A stretch of DNA of 64,000 nt from UMGS1002 sp964570825 (GCA_964570825.1 CAZMZJ010000007.1:1-64000), one strand, 5' to 3'. Positions 8,277-17,622 are shown, counted from the stretch's first letter. Notes: generated from the letters alone by a model not told the origin. Numbers and translations: made by a program.

Positions 8277-8338
8277 ACAATCTTAAAACAATCTTAAAAC
8301 TTACAGTTATTTATCATTAAGAATTAATATGGTATAAT
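8277..8338 (+). promoter_or_regulatory. Response-regulator promoter with tandem 11-base direct repeats
   Basis: ACAATCTTAAA occurs twice head to tail at 8277-8287 and 8288-8298, followed by a partial third copy. A perfect -10 TATAAT lies at 8333-8338, with a poor -35 (TTTATC) 17 bases before it. Eleven-base direct repeats upstream of a weak -35 are typical binding sites of OmpR/PhoB-type regulators, so autoregulation is likely. Confidence 0.6.
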
Positions 8339-8396
8339 ACTTCCATCGGCGCAAGGCCGCCGGCAACATCATCCACTCATGCGAGGTGACAAAGGC

Positions 8397-9101
8397 TTGT
8401 ATAACATCCTGGTCTGCGACGACGAGCAGGACATCGTCAACGCTCTGAAAATATACCTTTCTGCCGACGGCTATAATATTTTCGAGGCCCACACAGGGCG
8501 CGAGGCACTGAGACTCGTTTCCACCGAAGAAATTCATCTTATACTGATGGATATCATGATGCCCGAAATGGACGGGATAACGGCCATGACAAATCTGAGA
8601 AAAGAATACAACATACCCGTTATCCTGCTGACCGCAAAGAGCGAGGACGTTGATAAAATTCTCGGCCTCAATGTCGGCGCCGACGATTATATCACAAAGC
8701 CCTTCAATCCGGTTGAACTTTCTGCAAGAGTCCGCTCGCAGCTGCGGCGCTATATGCAGCTCGGCGGAAACCGGCAGTCCGAACACCCGTCTGTCATATC
8801 GGTCGGCAATATCGAAATGAACGAGAAAGCTCACGAGGTCAGAATCGACGGCGAACTCATCTTGCTGACGCCAACTGAGTATGATATTCTAAAACTCTTC
8901 ATGCAGCATGCCGGCGAGGTGCTTTCGTCAAAAGAAATATACCGCAAAGTCTGGCACGACGAGCCGTACGGAGCCGAAAACACCGTAGCGGTCCATATAC
9001 GCCACCTGCGCGAGAAGCTTGAGATAAATCCCGCTCAGCCGCAATATCTTATGGTGGTCTGGGCACATGGGTATAAGCTGGAAGGAGGCAGCGAAAAGTG
9101 A
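8397..9101 (+). CDS. OmpR/PhoB-family response regulator
   Basis: About 234 residues. The receiver domain has the acidic pair CDDEQD, the phospho-acceptor aspartate in LILMDIMMPE, the conserved Thr in LLTAKS and the Lys in DYITKPFNP. A winged-helix DNA-binding domain follows (LTPTEYDILKLFMQHAGEVLS, then VAVHIRHLREKLE). A TTG start at 8397 is preferred because GAGGTG lies about 9 bases upstream; the ATG at 8379 has no ribosome site. The gene ends in a four-base overlap with the kinase gene. The sequence resembles VanR-like regulators of envelope stress, but the signal is unknown. Confidence 0.93.
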   Translation: MYNILVCDDEQDIVNALKIYLSADGYNIFEAHTGREALRLVSTEEIHLILMDIMMPEMDGITAMTNLRKEYNIPVILLTAKSEDVDKILGLNVGADDYITKPFNPVELSARVRSQLRRYMQLGGNRQSEHPSVISVGNIEMNEKAHEVRIDGELILLTPTEYDILKLFMQHAGEVLSSKEIYRKVWHDEPYGAENTVAVHIRHLREKLEINPAQPQYLMVVWAHGYKLEGGSEK

Positions 9102-10978
9102 AAAAACCAATTCGCGCCGGCTACAGTCTTGCGGCAAAAACAGGCGCATGGTTTGTTCTTTTCATCGCTCTTGTTACCGCAATCGCTTCTGCCGCCGCAA
9201 TAATCGTCATGTTCTACCTCGGTTTTTATGTGAGCTCGGAAGACGAGGTCAGAGAAAAAATGCTCGACCAAATCCTTGACGACAAGTGCGGCAAGGTGAT
9301 GCTCTCCTACCTTAACGGAGAAACGGACATAAGCGAAAAATTCAAGTATGACAATTTTTATTTCAAAATTACTCTTTCTGACGGAACGACAGCCGAGAGC
9401 AACTATGGCGGTGAGGAGATCTTATATTCCGAAACAGTAAACTATAATCCGGATTCCAGTATTTCTCACGAAACCGACGGTAATAGCGGCACCGCCTTCA
9501 CAGTCTGGGGTGCCATACCGAAAACCATGAGCAAGACCGACGAGTCTTCCATACTCGCGCACTGGATAAGCATCGGTTATAAATGGAAGTTCGCGGCTTT
9601 CGCGACGGGATTCGTCAGCCTTGTCTTTGGCGTTATCGCTTTCATCTTCCTGATGTGCGCCGCAGGGCATAAAAAAAGCAGCGACACTGTTAACCCCGGC
9701 CCGCTTGACAGCATACCTTTCGACCTGCATACTGTTATCATCATTCTTATCAACTGCCTTGCGGTCTCGGTCATGGGCGATATCGCGTACAGTATCGAAA
9801 GAACAATTATCTGTGTAGCCTTTCTGTTCGTCCTCGACTATCTGCTGCTCGTCAGCTATTTCATGAGCGTAGCCTCCCGGGCAAAGCGCGGGGTGCTGTT
9901 CAAATACACGCTTGTCTGGCTTGTTCTTTCGTTTATCTGGAGATGCGTCAAGGCGCTCTGGAGATTCACGCTCGCATTTTTCAGAAACCTTCCGCTTCTA
10001 TGGAAAGCAATCCTTTTGGTCTGCGCACTATTTGTCTGGAATATAATAACAGTTGCTTTTTTCGCAAATTCTAATTATTATGGAATTTTCCTCTGGTTCT
10101 CTTCATGGGTCGCGGGTGCGATCGTAGTCTTCACAGTCACTCTTAACCTTGACAAGCTGAAAAAAGGCGGCGAGGCGATAGCATCCGGCAATCTCAATTA
10201 CTGCGTCAATACTCAGAATATGCTGTGGGATTTTAAGCGTCATGCCGAATCCCTCAACAGCATAAGCGCGGGTATGTCGAGAGCCGTCGAGGAAAGGCTC
10301 AGAAGCGAGCGCTTTCGCACAGAGCTTATTACTAACGTATCGCACGACCTTAAGACGCCGCTGACTTCCATCATCAATTATATCGACCTTATAAAAAAAG
10401 AAAATCCCGAAAATGAGAATATCAGAAATTATATCGAGGTTCTTGACCGTCAGGCCATGCGCCTGCGGAAACTGACCGAGGATCTTGTCGAAGCGTCGAA
10501 GGCTTCAACCGGAAACCTTCAGGTCGAGCTTGCCTCCTGCGAGCTCGGCGAGCTGATTACGCAGACCGCCGGCGAATACAACGACAAACTCAAAGCTTGC
10601 GGTCTTGAGCTTGTCTGCAGCCGCCCGGAAGAACCGGTAAACATTATGGCAGACGGACGGCACCTGTTCAGAGTGATAGACAACCTGATGAGCAATATCA
10701 TTAAATATGCACAGCCGTCAACAAGAGTATATCTGAATCTTGAAAGGAAAGGAAACAAAGCGGTAATCACCTTCCGGAACACCTCCAAATACGCCCTGAA
10801 TATATCGAGCGACGAGCTGATGGAACGCTTTGTCCGCGGCGACGCATCGCGTCATACCGAAGGCAGCGGCCTCGGCCTTTCAATCGCAAAGAGCCTGATG
10901 GAACTTCAGCACGGAGCTATGAATATCACGGTGGACGGGGATCTGTTCAAGGTAACGCTTACGTTTGACACAGTTTGA
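9098..10978 (+). CDS. Membrane sensor histidine kinase (VanS-like)
   Basis: 626 residues starting at a GTG that overlaps the regulator stop (GTGA) behind a strong AAGGAGG. It has an N-terminal membrane anchor, an extracytoplasmic stretch of about 130 residues, then five to six more membrane segments before a HAMP-like linker. The kinase core has the H-box NVSHDLKTPLTS (phospho-acceptor His416), the N-box DNLMSNIIKYA and the ATP-lid GSGLGLSIAKSLME. The extra membrane block makes it longer than classical VanS, and it may itself sense a lipid-linked or membrane signal. It is coupled to the regulator before it and a glycosyltransferase after it, which suggests cell-envelope control. Confidence 0.92.
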   Translation: MKKPIRAGYSLAAKTGAWFVLFIALVTAIASAAAIIVMFYLGFYVSSEDEVREKMLDQILDDKCGKVMLSYLNGETDISEKFKYDNFYFKITLSDGTTAESNYGGEEILYSETVNYNPDSSISHETDGNSGTAFTVWGAIPKTMSKTDESSILAHWISIGYKWKFAAFATGFVSLVFGVIAFIFLMCAAGHKKSSDTVNPGPLDSIPFDLHTVIIILINCLAVSVMGDIAYSIERTIICVAFLFVLDYLLLVSYFMSVASRAKRGVLFKYTLVWLVLSFIWRCVKALWRFTLAFFRNLPLLWKAILLVCALFVWNIITVAFFANSNYYGIFLWFSSWVAGAIVVFTVTLNLDKLKKGGEAIASGNLNYCVNTQNMLWDFKRHAESLNSISAGMSRAVEERLRSERFRTELITNVSHDLKTPLTSIINYIDLIKKENPENENIRNYIEVLDRQAMRLRKLTEDLVEASKASTGNLQVELASCELGELITQTAGEYNDKLKACGLELVCSRPEEPVNIMADGRHLFRVIDNLMSNIIKYAQPSTRVYLNLERKGNKAVITFRNTSKYALNISSDELMERFVRGDASRHTEGSGLGLSIAKSLMELQHGAMNITVDGDLFKVTLTFDTV

Positions 10979-10983
10979 ATATT

Positions 10984-12264
10984 ATGGAAATTTTGAAGAC
11001 GATCAATTTTCTCATTGCTCTCATATTCTTCATATGCTATGCATACCAATTCGTCTATATCCCGATATCCCTCCTGAAAAAAGACAAGCCGCACAAAAAA
11101 ACCGTCAAGCACAAATATGCCGTGCTGATATGTGCAAGAAACGAGGAAAAGGTCATCGGCAACCTTATCGAGAGCATCCAGTCTCAGACATACGGGCGCG
11201 ACTTCGTGAAAATTTTCGTTATGGCCGACAACTGTACCGACAGCACCGCCGCAATCGCCCGCTCCGCCGGCGCGAACGTTTACGAACGCTTCAACAAAAC
11301 GTTTGTGGGCAAGGGCTATGCGCTCGAGGAGCTTCTGCGGAATATACAAAATGATTACGGCCCCGCCTTCGACGGTTATTTTGTCTTCGACGCCGACAAT
11401 ATACTTGACAAAAACTATATAGCCGAAATGAACAAAACCTTCTCCGACGGATACGAGATCATCACAAGCTACCGCAACTCAAAAAATTACGGCGACAACT
11501 GGATTTCCTCCGGATACGCGCTCTGGTTCCTGCGCGAATCGAAATACCTCAACTATGCCCGTCATCTGATAGGCTCGAGCTGCGCTGTTTCCGGAACGGG
11601 TTTTCTCTTCTCGCAGCGTATACTCGACAAGACCGGAGGCTGGTGCTTCCACCTCTTAACCGAGGACATCGAGTTCTCAGTCCACCAGATTCTTGAAGGC
11701 GAAAAAATCGGCTTCTGCCGCGGCGCCATTCTTTACGACGAACAGCCGGTTAAATTCGGTCAGTCGTGGCGCCAGAGAATGCGCTGGGCGAAAGGCTATC
11801 TGCAGGTTTTCCGGAAGTACGGCTTGAAGCTTATCTGCGGCATATTCCGCGGCAGCTTTTCCGCATTCGATATGACAATGTCAATCATGCCCGCAATCGT
11901 CCTTACCTTCATCGGCATTGTCGCAAACGTTTCGCTTGCCGCAATCGGCGTATTGGAAGGCGGCAATATTATGATAGCAGTGGAATCCCTTGCGGAATGC
12001 CTGCTCAACTCGTATGTAATGATTTATTTCGTAGGACTTGTAACTACGATAAGCGAATGGCGCAAAATTCAGTCGCCTGCCTATAAAAAATTGTTTTACA
12101 CCTTAACTTTCCCTCTTTTCATGTTCACATATATTCCGATTTCCTTCGCCGCTCTTTTCGCCAAAGTAACATGGAAGCCGATTGAACATAATGTCTCCGT
12201 ATCATGGCGCGAAATCGATGCGAAAAAGCGGAAATATATTTCAAAACTTCACGAAAAATCTTGA
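10984..12264 (+). CDS. Membrane GT2 glycosyltransferase
   Basis: 426 residues. One N-terminal membrane segment leads into a GT-A catalytic domain: ICARNEEKVIGNLI at the nucleotide-sugar site, FDADN as the DxD metal motif, TEDIEF as the catalytic acid region and QRMRW as the processive-type QxxRW motif. Several C-terminal membrane helices follow. The layout matches membrane GT2 enzymes that make or extend envelope polysaccharides and glycolipids. The ATG at 10984 is taken as start; a TTG at 10975 overlapping the kinase stop (TTGA) is equally possible and would match the coupled style of the preceding gene. It is probably expressed with the two-component system. The product sugar is unknown. 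Confidence 0.85.
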   Translation: MEILKTINFLIALIFFICYAYQFVYIPISLLKKDKPHKKTVKHKYAVLICARNEEKVIGNLIESIQSQTYGRDFVKIFVMADNCTDSTAAIARSAGANVYERFNKTFVGKGYALEELLRNIQNDYGPAFDGYFVFDADNILDKNYIAEMNKTFSDGYEIITSYRNSKNYGDNWISSGYALWFLRESKYLNYARHLIGSSCAVSGTGFLFSQRILDKTGGWCFHLLTEDIEFSVHQILEGEKIGFCRGAILYDEQPVKFGQSWRQRMRWAKGYLQVFRKYGLKLICGIFRGSFSAFDMTMSIMPAIVLTFIGIVANVSLAAIGVLEGGNIMIAVESLAECLLNSYVMIYFVGLVTTISEWRKIQSPAYKKLFYTLTFPLFMFTYIPISFAALFAKVTWKPIEHNVSVSWREIDAKKRKYISKLHEKS

Positions 12265-12288
12265 CAACCGACAGGTTTGTGGTATAAT
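12261..12288 (+). promoter_or_regulatory. Promoter of the riboswitch-antiporter unit
   Basis: TTGACA (12261-12266) overlaps the glycosyltransferase stop. A 16-base spacer and TATAAT (12283-12288) follow. Transcription should begin near 12295. Confidence 0.8.
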
Positions 12289-12310
12289 TTATCCCGTTAT
12301 GATAAAAATC

Positions 12311-12475
12311 ATATCAGGGAATGAAGTGCTCCCTCGGATTAATACTTACCACGGCAGTGACATTTATTCTGTTGCTTTTATTTATTATCCATTTGCCTGA
12401 TGTTTAACCGGAACCGCCTAAAGCTGATGACTTCTGCGAATACTGCGCAGACGCGTCAGCTTTTTTGCGTCTGCA
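12311..12475 (+). promoter_or_regulatory. Probable fluoride (crcB-type) riboswitch with terminator
   Basis: The 5' part GGGA-ATGAAGTGC-TCCC (12317-12333) fits the conserved GATG hairpin of fluoride riboswitches. The 3' part GCTGATGACTTCTGC (12423-12437) fits their conserved CTGATG element. GAAGT at 12323-12327 can pair with ACTTC at 12430-12434, as the pseudoknot requires. The 3' element is also the left arm of a terminator (12423-12466), and GCAGACGC/GCGTCTGC (12447-12454, 12467-12474) gives a competing hairpin. The downstream gene is a cation/proton antiporter, a known fluoride-regulon member. Between the two conserved halves lie about 89 bases instead of the usual short P3 loop, and the conserved AAC joint is not clear. 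Other ion switches (Na+ or Li+ classes) remain possible. Confidence 0.62.
12423..12466 (+). terminator. Riboswitch-controlled intrinsic terminator
   Basis: GCTGATG (12423-12429) with CGTCAGC, an inner CTGCG/CGCAG stem and six T at 12461-12466. Confidence 0.8.
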
Positions 12476-12493
12476 ATTCATATCGGAGGAAAT

Positions 12494-13678
12494 ATGCTTA
12501 CATCTCTTGCGCTCATCTTTCTTGTAGGGCTGCTGCTTGGCAGCATCTTCAACAGATTGAAATTGCCGAGACTGGTCGGAATGCTTCTGACAGGAATAAT
12601 TCTCGGACCGTATGCCTTAAATCTGCTTGATTCTTCGATTCTCGGCATCTCTGCCGACCTGAGAGAACTCGCGCTCATCATTATCCTTATCAAGGCCGGA
12701 TTGTCTCTGAATATTTCCGACTTGAAAAAAGTCGGCCGTCCTGCGGTTCTCATGTCCTTCTTGCCGGCTTTGTTCGAAATTGCGGCATTTGTCATATTCG
12801 CACCGCCGCTTCTCCATGTTTCGTTACTTGACGCCGCTATAATAGGAGCGGTGCTCGGAGCAGTATCTCCCGCCGTGGTGGTTCCCAAAATGGTTGACCT
12901 GATGGAAAACGGATACGGAACGGACAAGTGCATACCGCAGCTCGTACTTGCGGGTTCGTCGCTCGACGATGTCTTCGTCATCGTTCTTTTCACAGCCTTC
13001 ACAGGACTTGCCCAGGGCGAAGGAATATCCGTCTGGAGCTTTGCTTCTATTCCGGTTTCAATAATAACCGGCATCGCGGTCGGATTCGGCATAGGCGTTT
13101 TGCTTGCGCTGCTGTTCCGCAAAATCCATATGCGCGACAGTATCAAGGTCGTTATACTTCTCGGTCTGTCCTTCCTGCTTGTGGCGGCTGAAAAAATGCT
13201 TGAAAACATTGTCCCTCTGTCAGGCCTTTTGGCGGTTATGAGCATGGCGATTGCCGTTCAGATGAAACGCGGAATCGTCGCGGAGCGTCTGTCGCTCAAG
13301 TTTTCAAAGCTGTGGGTTGCGGCTGAAATAGTGCTGTTCGTCCTGGTCGGCGCCGCCGTCGACATCGGTTACGCAGCTACGGCCGGAATCGGCGTTATTG
13401 TAATTATTCTTATTGCCCTGCTGATTCGCATGATAGGAACTTATGTGTGTCTTATCGGCACAAGGCTTAATTTCAAGGAAAGATTATACTGCATGATTTC
13501 GTATATTCCCAAGGCTACCGTGCAGGCGGCCATAGGTTCGGTCCCGCTTGCCCTCGGACTTTCATGCGGTCAGATCGTCCTCACAACAGCTGTCGTTTCG
13601 ATAATCATCACCGCCCCGCTCGGAGCTTTCCTGATGGATATCAGCTATAAAAAACTGCTTGCAAAAACCGAAAAATAA
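12494..13678 (+). CDS. CPA2-family Na+/H+ antiporter
   Basis: 394 residues with about 12-13 membrane helices and no C-terminal nucleotide-binding domain, so it is NapA-like rather than a full Kef channel. The adjacent aspartates at 158-159 in AGSSLDDVFVIV match the ion-binding pair of electrogenic CPA2 exchangers. The N-terminal LKLPRLVGMLLTGIILGP is the usual family signature. GGAGG at 12485-12489 sets the ATG. The gene stands alone behind a riboswitch-like leader and ends at a strong terminator. If the leader senses fluoride, the exchanger probably helps with ion or pH homeostasis during fluoride stress. Confidence 0.9.
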   Translation: MLTSLALIFLVGLLLGSIFNRLKLPRLVGMLLTGIILGPYALNLLDSSILGISADLRELALIIILIKAGLSLNISDLKKVGRPAVLMSFLPALFEIAAFVIFAPPLLHVSLLDAAIIGAVLGAVSPAVVVPKMVDLMENGYGTDKCIPQLVLAGSSLDDVFVIVLFTAFTGLAQGEGISVWSFASIPVSIITGIAVGFGIGVLLALLFRKIHMRDSIKVVILLGLSFLLVAAEKMLENIVPLSGLLAVMSMAIAVQMKRGIVAERLSLKFSKLWVAAEIVLFVLVGAAVDIGYAATAGIGVIVIILIALLIRMIGTYVCLIGTRLNFKERLYCMISYIPKATVQAAIGSVPLALGLSCGQIVLTTAVVSIIITAPLGAFLMDISYKKLLAKTEK

Positions 13679-13690
13679 AAATAAATGTGA

Positions 13691-13723
13691 AGCCGCCCGT
13701 CATTATATGCGGGCGGCTTTTTT
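13691..13723 (+). terminator. Rho-independent terminator after the antiporter
   Basis: AGCCGCCCG (13691-13699) with CGGGCGGCT (13710-13718) followed by six T. Confidence 0.9.
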
Positions 13724-13919
13724 CGACCTTTTCTACATAAACAGATGTTTTTCTTACAGAACACCGCAATCATTCTGATACAAATTTCCGTTTAATTGAT
13801 TTTTCCGTAAAGTGCGGGCGCCCCGTATTTGCGACTGAGTTTTTGCAAAAAACGCACTCTTGTATATTTGAATAATAAATCACAAATCAAGATAAAATAA
13901 CATACAAATACTTCATTGA

Positions 13920-15545
13920 TTGATTTGTGAGGCGGATGTGGGTTATCAGAACTGCGATTATACCGGCGTCAGAATCAGCGGAAATCTGACAGCCGACATT
14001 TGTTTGATTAAAAATATCATAAAAAACGATATCATTCTAAAAATCCGGCAGCTGAAGTTGAGCTCCGGCTCCGGTTTCGCGTCAAATATCATTCCCGACT
14101 ACGCTTCCGGACAGGAACCGGGCAACGGCGGGAATAACAGCGAAAGCAAAAACGGAACCGCGAACGCAAGCAACAAGGCTGTCGACTGCTGCCTTTTCTA
14201 TTTTGACGGCATGGTCAGCTCCGAGCTTTTGAACGAATCGGTGTTAAAGCCCCTGCTTCTTTCGGCCGTTCCGGCGGTCAATTTCACGGGAACATTATCC
14301 GACTATATTGAAAAGGACATTTTATTTTCCTGCGAGGTCAAGCAAACATCGTCCGTCGCCGATATTCTGAGGGGAATACAATACGGCGACACTGCGCTGC
14401 TTATCGACGGCTGCTGCTCGGCGATTGTCATAAATACAAAAGGCTTCGTTACCCGCGGCATCAGCGAGCCGGCCGACGAGAGAATCCTGCAGGGACCGCG
14501 CGAGGGCTTCGGAGAAACTGCCATGCACAACCTCGCAATGCTGAGGCGAAAGCTTCAGACTCCTGACCTGTGCATCGAAAATATCCGCATCGGAAGGCGG
14601 ACCGACACGTCTGTTTACATCTGCTACCTTGAATCTCTCGCCGACCGCGCCGCCCTTGATACGTTGAAAAAAAGACTCGGCGGGATCGATATCGACGGCA
14701 TACTCGACACAAACTACCTCGCCGAGCTTATCCGAGACCATAAATTCTCCCTGTTCAAGACCACCGGAAGCACAGAACGCCCGGATATCGCGGCAGCCCG
14801 GATGCTCGAGGGACGGATCGCTGTAATCGTCGACGGCACTCCCGTCGCCATGACGCTGCCATATCTCTTTTCAGAAAATTTCCAGTCGGACGAGGATTAT
14901 TACCTGAATTGGCTCGTCGCCTCGGTCGCAAGAATTATCAGATTTTTATGCTTCTTTATCGCGGTCAGCGTCCCGGCGGCGTTTTTATCACTCATTACCT
15001 TTCACGAACAGCTGCTGCCTACCATGTTCGAGCTGTCAATAGCCCAGGCAAGAGGCGGCGTTCCACTCTCTTCATTCCTTGAATGCGTTATTATAATAAT
15101 GATTTTTGAAATTCTCAAGGAAACCGGCGCACGAATGCCCCAAAGCCTCGGCCACGCTCTCGGCATCGTGGGGGGTCTCGTCATAGGTCAGGCTGCCGTC
15201 GAGGCGAGAATCATCAGCGCGCCGATGCTGATTGCCGTAGCCCTATCCGGCATCGCCGGCCTTATGATACCGCGCCTGAAAAGCATTGTGTTTTTTGGCC
15301 GGCTCGGCTTTATCGTCATATGCGCCTTTTTCGGCATTTACGGTTATCTTATCGGAATGACTGCGCTGTTCATCGCAATTTTCAGCCTCGATTCTTTCGG
15401 CGTCGACTGCACTCTGCAGCTGCTCAATCCCACGCGGCAGGGGCTCAAGGATATTTTCTGGCGGGCTCCGTGGACTGCGATGAAAACCCGTCCCGATTTC
15501 AACAATAATGCCGTACGCGCAAAAAACGGTGAAAACAATGAATAA
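13920..15545 (+). CDS. gerA: Spore germination protein GerA-type (receptor A subunit)
   Basis: 541 residues. A long soluble N-terminal domain runs to about residue 330 (LLIDGCCSAIVINTKGF, then EPADERILQGPREGF, the GerA signature). Four to five membrane helices and a conserved C-terminus (QLLNPTRQGLKDIFWRAPW) follow. GerA-type subunits sit in the spore inner membrane and, with B and C subunits, sense nutrients. The start is uncertain: the TTG at 13920 has no ribosome site, and GAGGCGG at 13929-13935 is too close to an in-frame GTG at 13938. The gene overlaps gerC by eight bases and heads an A-C-B operon. Confidence 0.92.
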   Translation: MICEADVGYQNCDYTGVRISGNLTADICLIKNIIKNDIILKIRQLKLSSGSGFASNIIPDYASGQEPGNGGNNSESKNGTANASNKAVDCCLFYFDGMVSSELLNESVLKPLLLSAVPAVNFTGTLSDYIEKDILFSCEVKQTSSVADILRGIQYGDTALLIDGCCSAIVINTKGFVTRGISEPADERILQGPREGFGETAMHNLAMLRRKLQTPDLCIENIRIGRRTDTSVYICYLESLADRAALDTLKKRLGGIDIDGILDTNYLAELIRDHKFSLFKTTGSTERPDIAAARMLEGRIAVIVDGTPVAMTLPYLFSENFQSDEDYYLNWLVASVARIIRFLCFFIAVSVPAAFLSLITFHEQLLPTMFELSIAQARGGVPLSSFLECVIIIMIFEILKETGARMPQSLGHALGIVGGLVIGQAAVEARIISAPMLIAVALSGIAGLMIPRLKSIVFFGRLGFIVICAFFGIYGYLIGMTALFIAIFSLDSFGVDCTLQLLNPTRQGLKDIFWRAPWTAMKTRPDFNNNAVRAKNGENNE

Positions 15546-16599
15546 GCCGGCAAGAATTATTTCTTCATTCCTTCTCTTCCTTCTGATTTCATCATTTTCA
15601 GGCTGCAGGAAAATTACGCAATACCGCGAGCCGGAACAGCAGTATCTTGTGTCCGCCGTCGGATTCGACCGCGAAAACGGAGAGCTCAAGGCGTCGCTTG
15701 AGGTGATAATTTTCAGCGTGGGCAAGGCTGAAGGCAGTATCGAGTCAAAAGTATTCACCGGCGCCGGCAAAACGGTGAAGCAAGCTCTCGGAAATCTTTC
15801 CGGCGAAATTTCAAAAAAGCTGCTTTACGGCCACTGCGCGCTGATTGTGCTTGGCGAGTCACTCAATGCCGGGCAGGTGGACGAAATATTCAATTTCTGC
15901 TGCTCTGGAAAAGAAATACCCATCTCCGCCTCCCTCGTGTCCGCCCCCGACGCCGCGGCTCTGCTGTCATGCAAAAGCATTTCGACTCCGGTAACCGGAT
16001 ACGACATCACCGGAGTCATCAAGCAAAAAAGCGAGAACTGGGGAATAGGACTTGCAAACCGCCTTTATGATGTCGAGGGTCGCCGTCTGCGGGATAAAAG
16101 CTACTACGCGATACCTCATTTTTCTGTCAGCGGAGAAGGCAGCGACACTGTCTACACCTTTTCGGGAATCCGGATTTATGAAAACGACCTGCCTTCCCTT
16201 CTCTTCGACCTGCCCGAAAGCGCGCTTTACAGCCTCCTGACCGGAACCTACGGAAGCGGAACTTTTTATATCGAATCGGACGGGGTGATATACCAGCCAG
16301 AAGTGAAACGCGCCTCCTCCTCTGTCAAAACAGACAATGAAAATTGCAGCAGCCTGTGCATCGCCGTGAAAATGCATCTTCTGCTGCGGCGCGGGCAGAC
16401 CGAAAAAATCGACACCGAGGCACTCGGTGCGGCTCTTGAAAAAAAATCCCGGGAGTTATTTATAGCAGCCTCGGCTCTTTCTCACTCAGATATTTTTGAA
16501 ATCGAAAGCCGCCTTGGACGCTCCGGCGAAAACGTCGGCGCGCCGAATTCGTATACGGAAATTTTTATCAGCTTCGATATTTCGGCGCCTAATGAATGA
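15538..16599 (+). CDS. gerC: Germination receptor lipoprotein GerC-type
   Basis: 353 residues of the Ger(x)C family. A short signal peptide ends in the lipobox FSGC, so the mature protein is lipid-anchored outside the spore inner membrane. The body contains the typical YLVSAVGFDREN start, YGHCALIVLGE and the EI-rich C-terminal domain. The ATG at 15538 inside the end of gerA is preferred: it gives a proper signal peptide, and the eight-base overlap suggests translational coupling. The longer upstream frame adds ten non-family residues. It works with the A and B subunits encoded on either side. Confidence 0.92.
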   Translation: MNKPARIISSFLLFLLISSFSGCRKITQYREPEQQYLVSAVGFDRENGELKASLEVIIFSVGKAEGSIESKVFTGAGKTVKQALGNLSGEISKKLLYGHCALIVLGESLNAGQVDEIFNFCCSGKEIPISASLVSAPDAAALLSCKSISTPVTGYDITGVIKQKSENWGIGLANRLYDVEGRRLRDKSYYAIPHFSVSGEGSDTVYTFSGIRIYENDLPSLLFDLPESALYSLLTGTYGSGTFYIESDGVIYQPEVKRASSSVKTDNENCSSLCIAVKMHLLLRRGQTEKIDTEALGAALEKKSRELFIAASALSHSDIFEIESRLGRSGENVGAPNSYTEIFISFDISAPNE

Positions 16600-16607
16600 G
16601 GTGTTAA

Positions 16608-17570
16608 ATGTACAACAAACACGTCCCCGCTCTCAATGCGCATAAGCTCTGCCTTGTGACGCTTTTTCTACTCCCGGAGATTATAAACGGATTTTCAGTC
16701 GGAAAAACAGGATTTTTCGAAGCGGTGATTATTTTTGTTGTTCTGCTTTTCTTTATGCCGCTGCTGCTCAGGCTCTTCAATTTGCTCTTTTGTGCGGAGG
16801 CTTTCCGTTCTTCAGGCTCTGCCGCGGGCAGAGCAATATTGACCGCAATATATGCCGCCGCTGCCGCGGCTTCGCTTTATTTTGCCGGGAGCTGCGCCGA
16901 CAATTTTGCCGGATTTTGCGCAACCGTCATAATTCCGGACGCGCCGCTGTTCTGGGTCGAGCTTGCTTTTATCGCAGCTGCGGTATGGCTGTCTATGAAG
17001 GATACGGCGGTAATCTTCAAGTTTGCGCTGGTAATATCAGTGGTCGTTTTCACGTCTGTGATCGCGTTGTTTGTTTTATCGCTGACACAATTAAAGCCGG
17101 ACGCCGCTTCTCTTTTCAAAAGCATCGACACCGGCGCTTTTCTTGACTTGAAAAGCTGGATTCATAACCCTGCCCTGACAATTATCGCCTCACTGCCGGT
17201 AATTCTCGCGTTCCTTGCCTGCCTTCCCGGCAAAGCCGACGGAAAAAGCGTTTATCCGGGTATATTTCTCGGCTTTCTTCTCCTCCTTATCTGCGCGGCG
17301 CAGACGCTCCTTGTGTTCGACGAGAACTACCTTGCGACCCTCTCGTACCCGTATCTGTCCTCTGTCGGCATTCTTTCCGCCGACGAGGTGTTCCTGCGAA
17401 TGGACGGATTCGTCTATATAACATTCTACGCCTTAAGCCTCATTAAAACGGCTGCCTGTTTTTCTGCCGTAAGGCTGTTATGTTCAAAATACAACAATAA
17501 GGCCGGCTTTTACGCACCGGCCGCCTGCGGCGTCATTATAGTCATATACAATCTGATAAAAATAATATAA
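16608..17570 (+). CDS. gerB: Germination receptor permease-like GerB-type
   Basis: 320 residues with about nine to ten membrane helices, in the endospore germination permease branch of the APC superfamily. B subunits bind the germinant in well-studied receptors. It is somewhat shorter than the usual 360 residues and the helices are alanine-rich. GAGGTG lies four bases before the ATG, and the gene follows gerC by eight bases. A strong terminator closes the A-C-B operon. The germinant is not predictable from sequence. Confidence 0.88.
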   Translation: MYNKHVPALNAHKLCLVTLFLLPEIINGFSVGKTGFFEAVIIFVVLLFFMPLLLRLFNLLFCAEAFRSSGSAAGRAILTAIYAAAAAASLYFAGSCADNFAGFCATVIIPDAPLFWVELAFIAAAVWLSMKDTAVIFKFALVISVVVFTSVIALFVLSLTQLKPDAASLFKSIDTGAFLDLKSWIHNPALTIIASLPVILAFLACLPGKADGKSVYPGIFLGFLLLLICAAQTLLVFDENYLATLSYPYLSSVGILSADEVFLRMDGFVYITFYALSLIKTAACFSAVRLLCSKYNNKAGFYAPAACGVIIVIYNLIKII

Positions 17571-17587
17571 ATATACCGTGAATTATT

Positions 17588-17622
17588 AACCGGCCGTATA
17601 TTTGACATACCGGCCGGTTTTT
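17588..17622 (+). terminator. Terminator of the ger operon
   Basis: AACCGGCCG (17588-17596) with CGGCCGGTT (17611-17619) and five T. Its loop carries the -35 box of a possible next promoter. Confidence 0.9.

Noticed and set aside
12478..13245. Minus-strand 255-codon open frame
   Set aside because: Antisense to the CPA2 antiporter; Ser/Pro/Thr-rich shadow translation without a ribosome site.
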